Source: Mesorhizobium sp. YIM 152430 (lineage in GTDB: Bacteria > Pseudomonadota > Alphaproteobacteria > Rhizobiales > Rhizobiaceae). From it: a stretch of DNA of 64,000 nt. This document shows positions 7,868 to 17,237 of the stretch, one piece after another. The stretch lies in NCBI RefSeq assembly GCF_029210365.1, contig NZ_JARGES010000041.1, positions 1-64,000 on the forward strand, in the 5' to 3' direction. The notes below the pieces were generated by a model. It was not told the DNA's origin. It ran no database searches and saw nothing but the letters and a program-made list of their open reading frames with translations. Position 1 is the stretch's first letter. Every line of letters starts with the position of its first letter. Both the position numbers and the translations under genes were made by a program.

Positions 7868-9216
7868 CGGGCTCGCCTCTCGATGGGAATAATCTCGGCT
7901 GAACCCGCAGCCGGTTCCTCGCCCATCGCTGCCGCGATCTTTCCCGCGATCGCGTCCGAAGCCTTTCGAAGCGGATCATTGTCGAGATGCGCATATCGTT
8001 CGGTCGTGCTTGCCTGCTTGTGGCCGAGCAGCTTGCCGACGATCACAAGCCCAAGCCCATCGGCTGCGCCCACCGATGCGAAAGAATGGCGCAAATCGTG
8101 AATGCGGAGATCATCAAGCCCGGCGGCGGACTTCACAAGCCGCCAGGGGCGCTTGAGGTCAGTTCGCGGTTGCTGCTTTCCGTCAAGGCTCTCACCGGGG
8201 AACACGAACGGGCCACGCGGCTTCATGCCGACGAGGACGGCCCGTGCAGCCGAATTGAGGATGATGGTTCGCGGCCCAGTCTTGCTGTCAGGGAGCCGAA
8301 GGAGACCGCGATCGAGGTCGATGAACTTCCACTCAAGGCGCAGGATTTCGCGAAGACGCGCCCCCGTAAAGATTAGGAGGCGAAGCGCAGCAGCGGCTTC
8401 GCCATCAATTCGGACAAGCCGGTTCTCGGGGCGCGGCGCATGTTTCATTTTCCCCTCGGGCTTCGGCTCCCACGGAATGCCGGTCGTTTCGGCCCGGCGG
8501 ATCGCGTCGCCCAAGCGCTGGAGTTCCTCGATCGAAAGAAAGCGCTCCTTGACGTTCTCGCGATACTTTTCGACTTTGTAGGTCGGCCGGCGCAATCCCT
8601 CGGAACAAAGCTCAATCGCTTCGGCCCATCCATAGATCGCACCCAAAACTGCCACGACCCGGTTCGCCATGGCCGGTTTCGAAGCGAGGCGCGCATGAAG
8701 CCGCCCCACGTCTTGCCTGCTGATTTCGCGGATATCCATTTTGCCGAGCGCCGGCAGTATGTGCGCCGCGATGACGTGCCTGTAGAATTCGATCGTGTTG
8801 GGCTTCCGCTTGAGCCTGACATGCTCCCGCATATAGCGCGCGGCGACGCGGCGAAGCTGGAGATCACGCCTCTGCCGGCGGGCAAGGTCCTCTGCGGCGG
8901 CTCGCGCCGCCACACGGCGCTCCTGCTCGGCGTCGAGCGCCTGCCTGTCGATACCATCATCCCCTTCTCGGATCAGCGCGCGGGCGCGCTCCCGCGCCTG
9001 CTCAACCGTCCAGGCTGGGAAAGCGCCGATGGTGACGCGCTTCGTTTTTGCGGCTCTTCCCGCGCCGATGCGGAACTGCGCGACGAAGTTCTTCCGGCCG
9101 GTGGGATTGATCACAAGCCCGAAGCCCTTGAGTGCTCCATCGCCAGCATCCCAAATGAAAAATGGCTTCTCGACCGGCTGCTGCGCCTCGATCAGCTTCT
9201 TAGTGATTTTGGTCAT
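7864..9216 (-). CDS. Tyrosine-family site-specific integrase
   Basis: This 450-residue recombinase integrates and excises the element at tRNA-Pro. Residues about 1-95 are a DUF4102/arm-binding N-terminal domain (DGALKGFGLVINPTGRKNF), about 120-220 a SAM-like core-binding domain, and about 225-420 the catalytic domain. All catalytic residues are present: R287 in FTGARLREI, K312 in DSKTG, H373 and R376 in IHDLRHSF, H399 in GHK and nucleophile Y408 in ERYAHL. The length is normal, so it may be active. It lies about 150 bases from the attachment scar and reads inward. Confidence 0.95.
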   Translation of the reverse strand: MTKITKKLIEAQQPVEKPFFIWDAGDGALKGFGLVINPTGRKNFVAQFRIGAGRAAKTKRVTIGAFPAWTVEQARERARALIREGDDGIDRQALDAEQERRVAARAAAEDLARRQRRDLQLRRVAARYMREHVRLKRKPNTIEFYRHVIAAHILPALGKMDIREISRQDVGRLHARLASKPAMANRVVAVLGAIYGWAEAIELCSEGLRRPTYKVEKYRENVKERFLSIEELQRLGDAIRRAETTGIPWEPKPEGKMKHAPRPENRLVRIDGEAAAALRLLIFTGARLREILRLEWKFIDLDRGLLRLPDSKTGPRTIILNSAARAVLVGMKPRGPFVFPGESLDGKQQPRTDLKRPWRLVKSAAGLDDLRIHDLRHSFASVGAADGLGLVIVGKLLGHKQASTTERYAHLDNDPLRKASDAIAGKIAAAMGEEPAAGSAEIIPIERRAR

Positions 9217-9227
9217 CTCCGCCCCGA

Positions 9228-9247
9228 AATAAGCACATAATAAGCAC
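9228..9247. repeat. Two direct AATAAGCAC repeats next to the integrase start
   Basis: AATAAGCAC occurs at 9228-9236 and again at 9239-9247, spaced 11 bases apart, about one DNA turn, just upstream of the integrase gene and about 120 bases from the attachment scar. Short direct repeats of this kind near attP often serve as arm-binding sites for the integrase N-terminal domain or as excisionase sites. Their role here is inferred from position only. Confidence 0.4.
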
Positions 9248-9363
9248 CAAATCGGAACGACGCGGCGCTAACGGGACCGACGATATTGCTCAATGCCTTG
9301 GGTTTCAAGAAGATACGACCGACGCGGAGCGACCACGAACGAGCCGGAACGCTATTTTCCCTA

Positions 9364-9409
9364 ACTGGGGGTCAAGGGGTCGTGGGTTCGAATCCCGCCG
9401 CTCCGACCA
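9364..9409 (+). other. attR: 3' half of a tRNA-Pro(GGG) gene left by integration
   Basis: From the anticodon loop to the CCA end the sequence is a normal tRNA-Pro: anticodon loop CTGGGGG (9365-9371), 3' anticodon stem TCAAG, variable GGGTC, T-arm GTGGG-TTCGAAT-CCCGC, acceptor CGCTCCG, then ACCA. The 5' half is absent: the bases before it do not pair (a CTTGA stem strand would be expected). This is the fragment that remains on the far side when an element inserts into a tRNA gene and restores it at the other end. The intact gene should lie left of the window. Confidence 0.85.
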
Positions 9410-9437
9410 TTTCCCTTCATCCCTGACGTTCATCTGG

Positions 9438-9474
9438 ACGAGAAAAAGGGCCGGCCAAAGCCAGCCCCCTCGTC
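9438..9474 (-). terminator. Rho-independent terminator after the small membrane protein gene
   Basis: Read on the minus strand, GGGCTGGC-TTTG-GCCGGCCC forms a stem with one G-T pair, followed directly by TTTTTCTCGTC. Flanking GACGAG/CTCGTC can extend the stem. It lies just beyond the stop of the gene ending at 9491 and separates chromosomal transcription from the prophage end. Confidence 0.65.
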
Positions 9475-9490
9475 TGCACGTTTCGGTAAG

Positions 9491-9799
9491 CTACCGGCGC
9501 AGCAGTGCCGCAGCCGCAAGCCCCACCACCGCCAGTCCCGCGAGGACGAGCGCCGGATGCTCGCGCGCGGTCTGCTCGGCGTAGCGCGCCTGCTTCCTGA
9601 CCACCGGCATCCAGTCGTGGATGCGATCGGCAATGTCGTCATAGGCGTCGGACGCCGTTTCGCGCGTGTCGTCATAGAAATGGGATCCGCGCTTGCGCGC
9701 CTGCCGGCTGAGGACGGACAGTTCCTTGCTCAGATGCGAAATGCGCCGTTCGAGATCGTCATCCCAGGAACGTCGGCCGCCGAAGATCGAATATGACAT
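9491..9799 (-). CDS. Small membrane-anchored protein, ElaB/DUF883-like
   Basis: This 102-residue protein starts at 9799, with GGAAGGA eight bases upstream. Residues about 15-75 form a charged amphipathic helical region and the last 22 residues (HPALVLAGLAVVGLAAAALL) form a membrane helix ending in arginines. This is the architecture of the ElaB/YqjD/DUF883 group of inner-membrane proteins, some of which bind ribosomes in stationary phase. Similarity is by layout, not by a defining motif, so the family assignment is tentative. Confidence 0.65.
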   Translation of the reverse strand: MSYSIFGGRRSWDDDLERRISHLSKELSVLSRQARKRGSHFYDDTRETASDAYDDIADRIHDWMPVVRKQARYAEQTAREHPALVLAGLAVVGLAAAALLRR

Positions 9800-9878
9800 G
9801 CGTGGTCCTTCCATTCGCCATGCGTTTGCCTAACAAACGGCGGCGCAATGGCTTGGTTCCACTGTTTTCACACCCGTT

Positions 9879-10418
9879 TCAGCGCACCTGATCGAGCAGG
9901 CGCTTGCATTCGAGAAGGTCGAAAAGCGCCTCCTGAAGCAGGGCGCGGTTGTCGCGCGACAAACGCTCGCCGTCTGCGGCAACCGGCCCTTCTTCCTCGC
10001 CGCGACCGAGCCCGAAAAACCGGCGTGCCGGCTTCGCCTTGGCCTGACCGAGGATCATCTCGTCGTCGCCATCGCCCTCGGGCGCGGCATGGATGGCTTC
10101 GGCCTCCTGCTGCTTGCGCTGGGTGATGGCCTCGACCGCAGCCATGTCGCCATTGCCGATCGCAATGACGAACTGGTTGCCATTGTCGCGCAGGAGCTTC
10201 TGCACGCCCTTGATCGTATAACCCTGGTCGTAGAGCATGTGCCGGATGCCCTTGATCAGTTCGACATCCTGCGGGCGATAATAGCGCCGGCCGCCGCCGC
10301 GCTTCATCGGCTTGATCTGCGAGAAGCGCGTCTCCCAGAAACGCAGAACATGCTGCGGCAGGTCGAGGTCGTCGGCGACCTCGCTGATCGTACGGAATGC
10401 GTCGGGCGACTTTTCCAT
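9879..10418 (-). CDS. MerR family transcriptional regulator
   Basis: This 179-residue protein has an N-terminal MerR winged helix: residues about 8-75 include [20 protein letters not shown] and a [17 protein letters not shown] wing. Conserved cysteines for metal sensing are absent, so it is not a classical metal responder. A linker and a C-terminal helix that could dimerise follow. This gene is regularly found next to ihfA in Hyphomicrobiales. Its effector and targets are unknown. Confidence 0.88.
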   Translation of the reverse strand: MEKSPDAFRTISEVADDLDLPQHVLRFWETRFSQIKPMKRGGGRRYYRPQDVELIKGIRHMLYDQGYTIKGVQKLLRDNGNQFVIAIGNGDMAAVEAITQRKQQEAEAIHAAPEGDGDDEMILGQAKAKPARRFFGLGRGEEEGPVAADGERLSRDNRALLQEALFDLLECKRLLDQVR

Positions 10419-10530
10419 GGCGTGCTCGCTTTCAGGGCTCGCGATTCGCCAGTATTACAGACCCTTAGAAGGGCGTATTCAAGTGCGGGAAAGCCTTGCC
10501 CCCTGATTTTGACACCATGACCGATATGCC

Positions 10531-10887
10531 TCAGCCCTTGGCGAATTTGGCTTCCTTGACCGGATTTGCGAGGGCGCGGTGATTGTCGAGGATGCGCTGC
10601 TTCAACACGTTCGACGCCTTGAAGGTCATCACGCGGCGCGGCAGGATCGGCACCTCCTCGCCTGTCTTCGGGTTGCGGCCGACACGCTCGTTTTTCGAAC
10701 GGACCTGGAAGGTCGCGAATGACGACAGTTTCACCATCTCGCCGCGGACGATCGCATCGCAGATTTCATCGAGAACCATCTCGACGAGTTGCGCGGATTC
10801 GGTGCGCGAAAGCCCGACCTGCCGGTAGACAGTCTCGGCGAGATCGGCACGCGTTAAAGTCTTCCCCCCCATCGGTCGTCCAACCAT
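10531..10887 (-). CDS. ihfA: Integration host factor subunit alpha
   Basis: This is a DNA-bending architectural protein that pairs with IHF-beta and assists replication, recombination and promoter activation, including phage integration. The 118-residue sequence has the whole HU/IHF fold: [18 protein letters not shown] at the start, the [20 protein letters not shown] strand region, and the arm tip with the intercalating proline ([10 protein letters not shown]). A second in-frame ATG five codons in is an equally likely start, since neither has a clear ribosome-binding site. It lies between the MerR gene and fabH. Confidence 0.95.
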   Translation of the reverse strand: MVGRPMGGKTLTRADLAETVYRQVGLSRTESAQLVEMVLDEICDAIVRGEMVKLSSFATFQVRSKNERVGRNPKTGEEVPILPRRVMTFKASNVLKQRILDNHRALANPVKEAKFAKG

Positions 10888-10994
10888 TCTGAAAAAACAG
10901 GAGAATTTTCAAACACAGGCGACGTTAGGAAATTGGATTGTCGAGGTCAAGAACCCATTGACCCCGCTTGGTTTATCTCAGGGCAGATGTGCCT

Positions 10995-11966
10995 TTACCA
11001 GCGCACCAGCACCGCGCCCCAGGTAAAGCCGCCCCCCATGGCCTCGAGGAGGACGAGATCCCCCGCTTTGATCCGGCCCGTGTCGACGCCCTCGCAAAGT
11101 GCGAGCGGCACGGAGGCGGCGGACGTGTTGCCATGCTGGTCGACGGTGATGACGACCTTGTCCTCGGCGATGCCGAGCTTCTTGGCCGATGCATCGATGA
11201 TGCGCTTGTTGGCCTGGTGCGGCACGAACCAGTCGAGGTCCTCCGCCGTGATATCGGCCTGCGCGAAGACGGATTCGACGACGTCCGTGATCATGCCGAC
11301 GGCGTGCTTGAAGACTTCGCGGCCTTCCATGCGCAGGTGGCCGACGGTACCTGTCGTCGACGGGCCGCCATCGACATAGAGCTTTTCGCGGTGCGAGCCG
11401 TCGGAACGCAGGCTGGCGGCGAGGATGCCGCGGTCTGCGATCGTGCCCTCACCTTCCGCCGCTTCCAGGATCACCGCGCCGGCGCCGTCGCCGAACAGCA
11501 CGCATGTCCCGCGGTCCTGCCAATCGAGGATGCGGGAGAAGGTTTCCGAGCCGATGACGATGGCGCGTTTGACCATGCCGCCGCGAATGTGCAGATCGGC
11601 CGTATTGATCGCGTAGACGAAGCCCGAGCACACCGCCTGCATGTCGAAGGCGAAGCCGTGGCGCATCCCCAGCCGCTCCTGGATCTCGACCGCGCTTGCC
11701 GGAAAGGTGTTGTTGGGCGTCGAGGTCGCGAGCACGATCAGGTCGATGTCGTCGATCGTCAGGCCGGCGGCATCGAGCGCCGCGCGGGCCGCCGCCTCGC
11801 CGAGCGATGCCGTCGTCTCGTCGTCAGCGGCGATATAGCGCTGCGTGATGCCCGTCCGCTGGACGATCCAGGCATCGGACGTTTCCAGCACGCCCTCGAA
11901 ATCCGTATTCTTCATCACGCGGCGCGGCAGGGATTTGCCGACGGAGCGCACGACCGATCTTATCAT
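10995..11966 (-). CDS. fabH: 3-oxoacyl-[acyl-carrier-protein] synthase III
   Basis: FabH condenses acetyl-CoA with malonyl-ACP to start fatty acid synthesis. The 323-residue protein has catalytic C113 in AVCSGF, H250 in PHQANKR and N280 in GNTSAAS, the standard triad. The start at 11966 is chosen because it falls just after the plsX stop; an ATG at 11993 would overlap plsX. The plsX-fabH pairing links phospholipid and fatty acid initiation and is conserved across bacteria. Confidence 0.96.
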   Translation of the reverse strand: MIRSVVRSVGKSLPRRVMKNTDFEGVLETSDAWIVQRTGITQRYIAADDETTASLGEAAARAALDAAGLTIDDIDLIVLATSTPNNTFPASAVEIQERLGMRHGFAFDMQAVCSGFVYAINTADLHIRGGMVKRAIVIGSETFSRILDWQDRGTCVLFGDGAGAVILEAAEGEGTIADRGILAASLRSDGSHREKLYVDGGPSTTGTVGHLRMEGREVFKHAVGMITDVVESVFAQADITAEDLDWFVPHQANKRIIDASAKKLGIAEDKVVITVDQHGNTSAASVPLALCEGVDTGRIKAGDLVLLEAMGGGFTWGAVLVRW

Positions 11967-11976
11967 CGTCAAAATC

Positions 11977-13041
11977 TCACTTTCCTGCCGCAACGATCAA
12001 GTCGTCGTCACCGCTGCGCGGGCGCAGACGCCCATGGAATTGTTGGAGTTCCGCCTCGATGCGCTCTCTGAGCCTGCCCTTGGCCATGTCGTAGCCGAGT
12101 TCGACGGCGGCGGCGAAGCCCTCGTCATCCGTGCCGCCATGGCTCTTCACCACGATCCCGTTGAGGCCGAGGAACACGCCGCCATTGATCTTGCGCACGT
12201 CCATCTTCTCGCGCAGGAAATCGAAGGCGCCCTTGGCGAGCACGTAACCCATCTTGGACAGGAAGCTGCGCGACATGGCCTCGCGCAGATATTGCGCGAT
12301 CTGCCTGGCGGTGCCTTCGGCCGTCTTCAAGGCAATGTTGCCGGCGAAGCCTTCCGTCACCACCACGTCGACCGTGCCCTTGCCCAGATCGTCGCCCTCG
12401 ACGAAGCCGTGGTAGTCGAGCGATTTCAGCCCGACCTCGCGCAGGATGCGGCCGGCCTCCTTGACCTCTTCCTGGCCCTTGACCTCCTCGACGCCGACAT
12501 TGAGAAGGCCGACCGACGGCCGTTCGATGTCGAACAGCGCGCGCGCCATCGCCGAGCCGAGAATCGCGAAGTCGATCAGTTGATGCGCATCGGCGCCAAT
12601 GGTGGCGCCGACATCAAGCACGACGCTCTCGCCGCGCACCGTCGGCCAGATCGCGGCGATGGCGGGACGCTCGATGCTCGCCATGGTGCGCAAGCAGAAT
12701 TTCGACATCGCCATCAACGCGCCGGTGTTGCCGGCCGAGATGCAGACATCGGCATCGCCGTTCTTGACCGCCTCGATCGCCTTCCACATCGACGATTTCC
12801 AGCGGCCCTGGCGCAGCGCCTGGCTCGGCTTGTCGTCCATGCGAACCGAGATTTCGCAATGGTGGAATTCGGACACGACCTCGAGCTTCGGCAATCTGGC
12901 GAGGACCGGCCGAACCTCGTCCTCGCGGCCATAGATCAGGAACCGGGCATCGGGGCGGCGCTCGGCCACGCGCGCCAGTCCCGGCAGCGTCGTCGAAGGG
13001 CCATGGTCTCCCCCCATGGCGTCGATGGAAATGCGTATCAC
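11977..13041 (-). CDS. plsX: Phosphate acyltransferase PlsX
   Basis: PlsX converts acyl-ACP to acyl-phosphate for glycerophospholipid synthesis. The family begins with an (M/V)[14 protein letters not shown] motif, and that motif starts here with a GTG at 13041, giving 354 residues, the usual length. The open frame extends to an ATG at 13146, but those 35 codons do not match the family. The C-terminus overlaps nothing and fabH follows after 10 bases. Soluble, peripherally membrane-associated enzyme. Confidence 0.95.
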   Translation of the reverse strand: MIRISIDAMGGDHGPSTTLPGLARVAERRPDARFLIYGREDEVRPVLARLPKLEVVSEFHHCEISVRMDDKPSQALRQGRWKSSMWKAIEAVKNGDADVCISAGNTGALMAMSKFCLRTMASIERPAIAAIWPTVRGESVVLDVGATIGADAHQLIDFAILGSAMARALFDIERPSVGLLNVGVEEVKGQEEVKEAGRILREVGLKSLDYHGFVEGDDLGKGTVDVVVTEGFAGNIALKTAEGTARQIAQYLREAMSRSFLSKMGYVLAKGAFDFLREKMDVRKINGGVFLGLNGIVVKSHGGTDDEGFAAAVELGYDMAKGRLRERIEAELQQFHGRLRPRSGDDDLIVAAGK

Positions 13042-13149
13042 GCGGCAATCGTCTTTCGTTGGCCCATTTTCGGGCGGCATTTCAGCAAAGTGCGGCGAAA
13101 ATAACGGTTTCGTCCCGGCAAACAACTGGCTTTCGCGCTCATCCACGCC

Positions 13150-13695
13150 TCAACCGCCGCGCTTCAATGCCTTCAACTGCTCGTAGAGCGGTCCACGATC
13201 GGCATCGGCATCCGTCATCGGTGCGACCGGCGCCACGCCGGCCTTGCGCGGATAGGGGTCGATCCCGAGCGCGAAAAACTCTTCGGCGAGTTGGCCGACA
13301 TCGATCGCATCACCCGAGAACGGTTCGGGGCCGTCTTCACCCTCGGCATCGAGAATCATTTCACCCCCCTCGATCGCATCGGGACGCAAGAGCTTCGAGC
13401 CTTCAGGAACGAACAATGCCTGAAACTCTGCGTCGACGCCGGCATCGAGCGGTTCGAGAGAGACGATGCAGGACTGGACGATCTGCGCCTTCACCCGGCC
13501 GGTGACCTTGACCCCGTCGCGCTTCCAGTTTTCGACCAGGAGGCTGGCCCGAAAGGCTTTCACCTCGACCAGATGGTGCGTATCGGCCAGTGCGCGCCGC
13601 TGCTGCTCGTCGGCCTCGATGGACACGGGCATTCCCTTTGCCGGCAGTCGCAGGATGCTCGCCTCGAAGGAAATCGGGCTTTTTTCAGCGCTCAT
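13150..13695 (-). CDS. YceD/DUF177 family protein
   Basis: This 181-residue protein belongs to the DUF177 (YceD) family, whose members affect 23S rRNA accumulation and often sit beside rpmF or plsX. The family-typical central pattern VTGRVKAQIVQSCIVSLEPL is present with its cysteine, followed by an acidic segment and the IDVGQLAEEFFALGIDPYPR block. AAGGAG precedes the ATG. Its start overlaps the stop of the upstream chaperone gene (ATGA). Confidence 0.9.
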   Translation of the reverse strand: MSAEKSPISFEASILRLPAKGMPVSIEADEQQRRALADTHHLVEVKAFRASLLVENWKRDGVKVTGRVKAQIVQSCIVSLEPLDAGVDAEFQALFVPEGSKLLRPDAIEGGEMILDAEGEDGPEPFSGDAIDVGQLAEEFFALGIDPYPRKAGVAPVAPMTDADADRGPLYEQLKALKRGG

Positions 13696-14258
13696 GCCGA
13701 ATCTCCTTCTGCGGGAAACGCCTGCATGGCCGGCAAGTAAGTGACATTGCCGGCGATGATCGACGCTGCCGGCTGGGCGGCCAGATCGCGCGCGCAGGCC
13801 AACACGTAGTTGGCCATCGCCTGGGCTTCATGCCAGTCCGTGCCGCCGGGGAAGACGTTGCGATAGAGCGCCTGCGCCAGTGCCTCGCGATCCTCCGCCG
13901 CCAGCGCCTTGCCGTAGGAATCGGCACGGCCATAGAACATCTTGGCGAGTTTCTTCATGCGCTTGGGGACGCCCACATCGCCGATGCCCAATTCGCGCAG
14001 TGAATGGTCGACATCCTTGAAGAACTCGTCGGTGACATCCTGAGCGACATCCTGGATCGGGCCGTCCTCGCCGCGTGTGCGATGCAGGAACAGGAACATG
14101 TGCAGAGCCATCATCTCGTAGCGTCCAAGCGGCGTGTCGGGCACGCTCCACTCGGCATAGAAAACCGGCTGGCGCGCCGCCGCCACGATTTGTCCATAAA
14201 TGCTGTGGACGATGGCAGCGTTCTCGTTCCGGCGTCCGCCGAACAGTCGCTTGAACAT
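13692..14258 (-). CDS. Ubiquinol-cytochrome c chaperone family protein (CBP3-like)
   Basis: This 188-residue protein belongs to the CBP3/UQCC family, which aids assembly of the cytochrome bc1 complex in mitochondria. The core includes VFYAEWSVPDTPLGRYEMMA and LHRTRGEDGPIQDVAQDVTD, both conserved in this family. The start at 14258 follows AAGGAGC; the frame continues upstream across the divergent bamE gene but without supporting signals. It forms an operon with DUF177 and is divergent from bamE. Confidence 0.88.
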   Translation of the reverse strand: MFKRLFGGRRNENAAIVHSIYGQIVAAARQPVFYAEWSVPDTPLGRYEMMALHMFLFLHRTRGEDGPIQDVAQDVTDEFFKDVDHSLRELGIGDVGVPKRMKKLAKMFYGRADSYGKALAAEDREALAQALYRNVFPGGTDWHEAQAMANYVLACARDLAAQPAASIIAGNVTYLPAMQAFPAEGDSA

Positions 14259-14363
14259 TCCCGAAGGGCTCCTTCTGGCGGTTTCAGTGCCGGCCGTGTT
14301 GCATCGGCGCGCAAGCTGGTTTACCGCTTTTGCCCGCAGGCGCAAGGCGCGCCTGACCAAGTC

Positions 14364-14891
14364 ATGGAGTTGTCGTTGCAAGGACGGAATTTCAAGAGAC
14401 GTGCGCGGCTGATCGCTACGGGTGTGGCCCTCCTGCTTGCAGGCGGAGCTGCCGGGTGCTCCTCGGTTTCCGGCGACCTCAATCCGCGCCAGACCTTCCA
14501 GCAAGGCTATGTCGTCGACGAGCAGATGCTCCAACTGGTACCCGTCGGGTCGAGCCGCGAGCAGGTGATGCTGGCGCTCGGGACGCCCACGACCACGGCC
14601 ACCTTCGACAACGAGACCTATTACTACATCTCGCAGACGGCGGTCCGGAACGTCGCGTTCCAGAACCCGCGCGTGGTCGACCGCCGCATTCTGGCGATCT
14701 ATTTCGGCGATGACGGGCGCGTGTCGAACATCGCCAATTACGGATTGCAGGACGGGCGCGTCTTCGACTTCATCTCGCGCACCACGCCTACGGCCGGGAG
14801 CGACACGAGCTTCATCCAGCAGCTCGTAACCGGCGTCGTCGGCGGTACGCCGATCGGCACGGGTGCCGGGCGAGGCTCGGCCAGCTTCTAA
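14364..14891 (+). CDS. bamE: Outer membrane protein assembly lipoprotein BamE (SmpA/OmlA)
   Basis: BamE is a small outer membrane lipoprotein of the BAM complex. The 175-residue precursor has a basic N-terminus, a hydrophobic stretch and a lipobox LAGGAAGC ending in the cysteine to be lipidated (about residue 33). The mature part has the BamE repeat fold: QGYVVDEQMLQLVPVGSSRE, a GTPTTTATFDNETYYYISQ hairpin and a C-terminal glycine-rich tail. It is transcribed away from the bc1 chaperone gene and ends at a strong shared terminator. Confidence 0.92.
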   Translation: MELSLQGRNFKRRARLIATGVALLLAGGAAGCSSVSGDLNPRQTFQQGYVVDEQMLQLVPVGSSREQVMLALGTPTTTATFDNETYYYISQTAVRNVAFQNPRVVDRRILAIYFGDDGRVSNIANYGLQDGRVFDFISRTTPTAGSDTSFIQQLVTGVVGGTPIGTGAGRGSASF

Positions 14892-14909
14892 AATCATAGA
14901 GAAATCAAA

Positions 14910-14939
14910 AAGGGCCGCGGTAGCGATACCGCGGCCCTT
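14910..14939. terminator. Bidirectional terminator between bamE and hppA
   Basis: A perfect 13-base-pair stem (AAGGGCCGCGGTA against its complement) with a GCGA tetraloop is flanked by A-rich sequence on the left and CTTCTTG on the right. It can terminate bamE from the left and hppA from the right, which converge here. Confidence 0.85.
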
Positions 14940-14954
14940 CTTGCGTGACGATCG

Positions 14955-17096
14955 TCAGCCGTGTGCAAGCACTGCCAGAAGCAGGAGCGCCATGATGTTG
15001 GTGATCTTGATCGCCGGATTGACGGCCGGGCCGGCGGTATCCTTGTAGGGATCGCCGACCGTATCGCCTGTCACGGATGCCTTGTGCGCATCCGAGCCCT
15101 TGAGATGCCGGGTGCCGTCCTTGTCGATGAAACCGTCCTCGAACGATTTCTTCGCGTTGTCCCAGGCACCGCCGCCCGACGTCATCGAAATGGCGACGAA
15201 CAGGCCGTTGACGATCACGCCCAGAAGCGTGGCGCCAAGTGCGGCGAACGCAGCTGCCTTCGAACCCGAGACGAGCAGGATGCCGAAATAGACGACGATC
15301 GGCGCCAACACCGGCAGGAGAGAGGGAATGATCATCTCCTTGATCGCCGCTTTCGTCAGGAGATCGACCGCCCTCGCATAGTCCGGCTTCACCGTTCCCT
15401 GCATGATGCCTGCATTCTCACGGAACTGACGGCGCACTTCCTCCACGATGGAGCCCGCCGCACGGCCGACGGCCGTCATGGCGATACCGCCGAAGAGATA
15501 GGGGATGAGGCCGCCAAAGAGCAGCCCGGCCACGACATACGGATTCGACAGCGAGAAGGACACGTCCTCCATGCCGGCGAAATACGGATATTGGTCCGGG
15601 TTTGCGATGAAATATTCCAGATCGTAGGAATAGGCCGCGAAAAGGACCAGCGCGCCAAGGCCGGCAGAGCCGATCGCATAGCCCTTGGTCACCGCCTTGG
15701 TCGTGTTGCCGACCGCATCGAGCGCGTCGGTCGACTGGCGCACTTCAGGCGGAAGCCCCGCCATTTCAGCGATGCCGCCGGCATTGTCGGTCACCGGCCC
15801 GAACGCGTCGAGCGCGACGATCATGCCGGCAAGACCGAGCATGGTCGTCACCGCGATCGCCGTGCCGAAGAGACCGCCAAGCTGGAATGTCGAGAGAATG
15901 CCGCCGATGATGACGATCGCCGGCAGCGCCGTCGATTCGAGCGAGACTGCGAGGCCCTGGATGACGTTGGTGCCGTGGCCGGTCACCGACGCCTGCGCGA
16001 TCGAATTCACCGGGCGCTTGTTGGTGCCGGTATAATATTCGGTGATCACCACGATCAGCGCCGTCACCACGAGGCCGATCACGCCGCAGATGAAGAGGCT
16101 GGTGCCGGTGATGTCGACGCCGTTGACGACACCGATCGAACCCCAGCCGATGGTGAGCGAGGTTGCCGCGCCGATGCCGACGACGGTCAGCAGGCCGGTG
16201 ACGATCAGGCCGCGATAGAGAGCGCCCATGATCGAGGCATTGGCGCCCAGCTTGACGAAGAAGGTGCCGATGATCGAGGTGATGATACAGGCGCCGCATA
16301 TCGCCAGCGGATAGACCATGACCGAGCCGAGAAGATCGGAGCCGAGGAAGAAGATCGCCGCGAGCACCATCGTCGCGACCACGGTCACGGCGTAGGTCTC
16401 GAACAGATCGGCCGCCATGCCCGCGCAGTCGCCGACATTATCGCCGACATTGTCAGCGATCGTTGCCGGATTGCGCGGATCGTCCTCGGGAATGCCCGCT
16501 TCCACCTTGCCGACCAGGTCGCCGCCGACATCCGCACCCTTGGTAAAGATGCCGCCGCCCAGACGCGCGAAGATCGAGATCAGCGAAGCGCCGAAGCCGA
16601 GCGCGACGAGCGCGTCGATGACGACGCGGTCCGAGGGGGCAGCCCCCATCGGTCCGATCAGGACCCAGTAATAGACCGAGACCGCCAGAAGGGCGAGGCC
16701 GGCCACCAGCATTCCGGTGATCGCACCGGCCTTGAAGGCGATGTCGAGGCCGGCCGACAGGCTGTTCGACGCGGCCTGCGCCGTGCGCACATTGGCGCGG
16801 ACCGAGACGTGCATTCCGATGAAGCCGGCAACGCCCGAAAGCACGGCGCCGATCAGGAAGCCGATCGCTGCGGTGACGCCCAGGAGCCACCATGTGATGA
16901 GAAAAACCACGACGCCGACGAGCGCGATGGTTGTGTACTGGCGAGTGAGATAGGCCTGCGCGCCCTCCCGGATCGCGCCCGCAATCTCCTGCATACGTGC
17001 ATTGCCCTGGTCGGCCGCGAGGACCGACTGGGTGGCCCAGATCGCGTAGACGATGGACAGCAAGCCGCAGGCGATGACGACGAAAAGCATGGTCAT
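14955..17096 (-). CDS. hppA: Membrane-bound proton-translocating pyrophosphatase
   Basis: This integral membrane enzyme couples pyrophosphate hydrolysis to proton pumping. The 713-residue protein starts at 17096 ([11 protein letters not shown]), the usual M-PPase N-terminus, and has about 16 membrane segments. The catalytic cytoplasmic signature [20 protein letters not shown] and the acidic [19 protein letters not shown] block are present. The [10 protein letters not shown] segment has lysine where potassium-dependent enzymes have alanine, which predicts the K+-independent, H+-pumping subclass. It stands alone, facing bamE. Confidence 0.96.
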   Translation of the reverse strand: MTMLFVVIACGLLSIVYAIWATQSVLAADQGNARMQEIAGAIREGAQAYLTRQYTTIALVGVVVFLITWWLLGVTAAIGFLIGAVLSGVAGFIGMHVSVRANVRTAQAASNSLSAGLDIAFKAGAITGMLVAGLALLAVSVYYWVLIGPMGAAPSDRVVIDALVALGFGASLISIFARLGGGIFTKGADVGGDLVGKVEAGIPEDDPRNPATIADNVGDNVGDCAGMAADLFETYAVTVVATMVLAAIFFLGSDLLGSVMVYPLAICGACIITSIIGTFFVKLGANASIMGALYRGLIVTGLLTVVGIGAATSLTIGWGSIGVVNGVDITGTSLFICGVIGLVVTALIVVITEYYTGTNKRPVNSIAQASVTGHGTNVIQGLAVSLESTALPAIVIIGGILSTFQLGGLFGTAIAVTTMLGLAGMIVALDAFGPVTDNAGGIAEMAGLPPEVRQSTDALDAVGNTTKAVTKGYAIGSAGLGALVLFAAYSYDLEYFIANPDQYPYFAGMEDVSFSLSNPYVVAGLLFGGLIPYLFGGIAMTAVGRAAGSIVEEVRRQFRENAGIMQGTVKPDYARAVDLLTKAAIKEMIIPSLLPVLAPIVVYFGILLVSGSKAAAFAALGATLLGVIVNGLFVAISMTSGGGAWDNAKKSFEDGFIDKDGTRHLKGSDAHKASVTGDTVGDPYKDTAGPAVNPAIKITNIMALLLLAVLAHG

Positions 17097-17237
17097 TGCC
17101 GATTTTTCCTTGATTCTCGCCCGGCAGAACCCCTCCCCGGGCATTGTGAACGAAGCCGGAATCGCTCGTCATCCGGCATTCGCCGGCAGCTTATGCGAAG
17201 GATTCCGCACACATCAAGGAGATATTCTGCCGCTGGG

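Larger units (their letters stand above)
1..9409 (-). mobile_element. Right end of an integrated prophage-type element at tRNA-Pro(GGG)
   Basis: All genes from the left edge to 9216 are on the minus strand and many overlap by ATGA or TAATG junctions. The set contains a tyrosine integrase, an AlpA-like DNA-binding protein, DUF3102, DUF1376 and DUF6074 proteins, a tape measure protein and a tail assembly chaperone. The right boundary is a 3' tRNA-Pro fragment at 9364-9409, after which conserved chromosomal genes begin. The left boundary, the intact tRNA-Pro(GGG), and any terminase, portal or capsid genes must lie left of position 1. Whether the element can still excise cannot be judged from this piece. 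Confidence 0.88.

Noticed and set aside
9364-9409. A functional tRNA-Pro gene
   Set aside because: Only the 3' half from the anticodon loop is present; the 5' acceptor, D-arm and 5' anticodon strand are missing.
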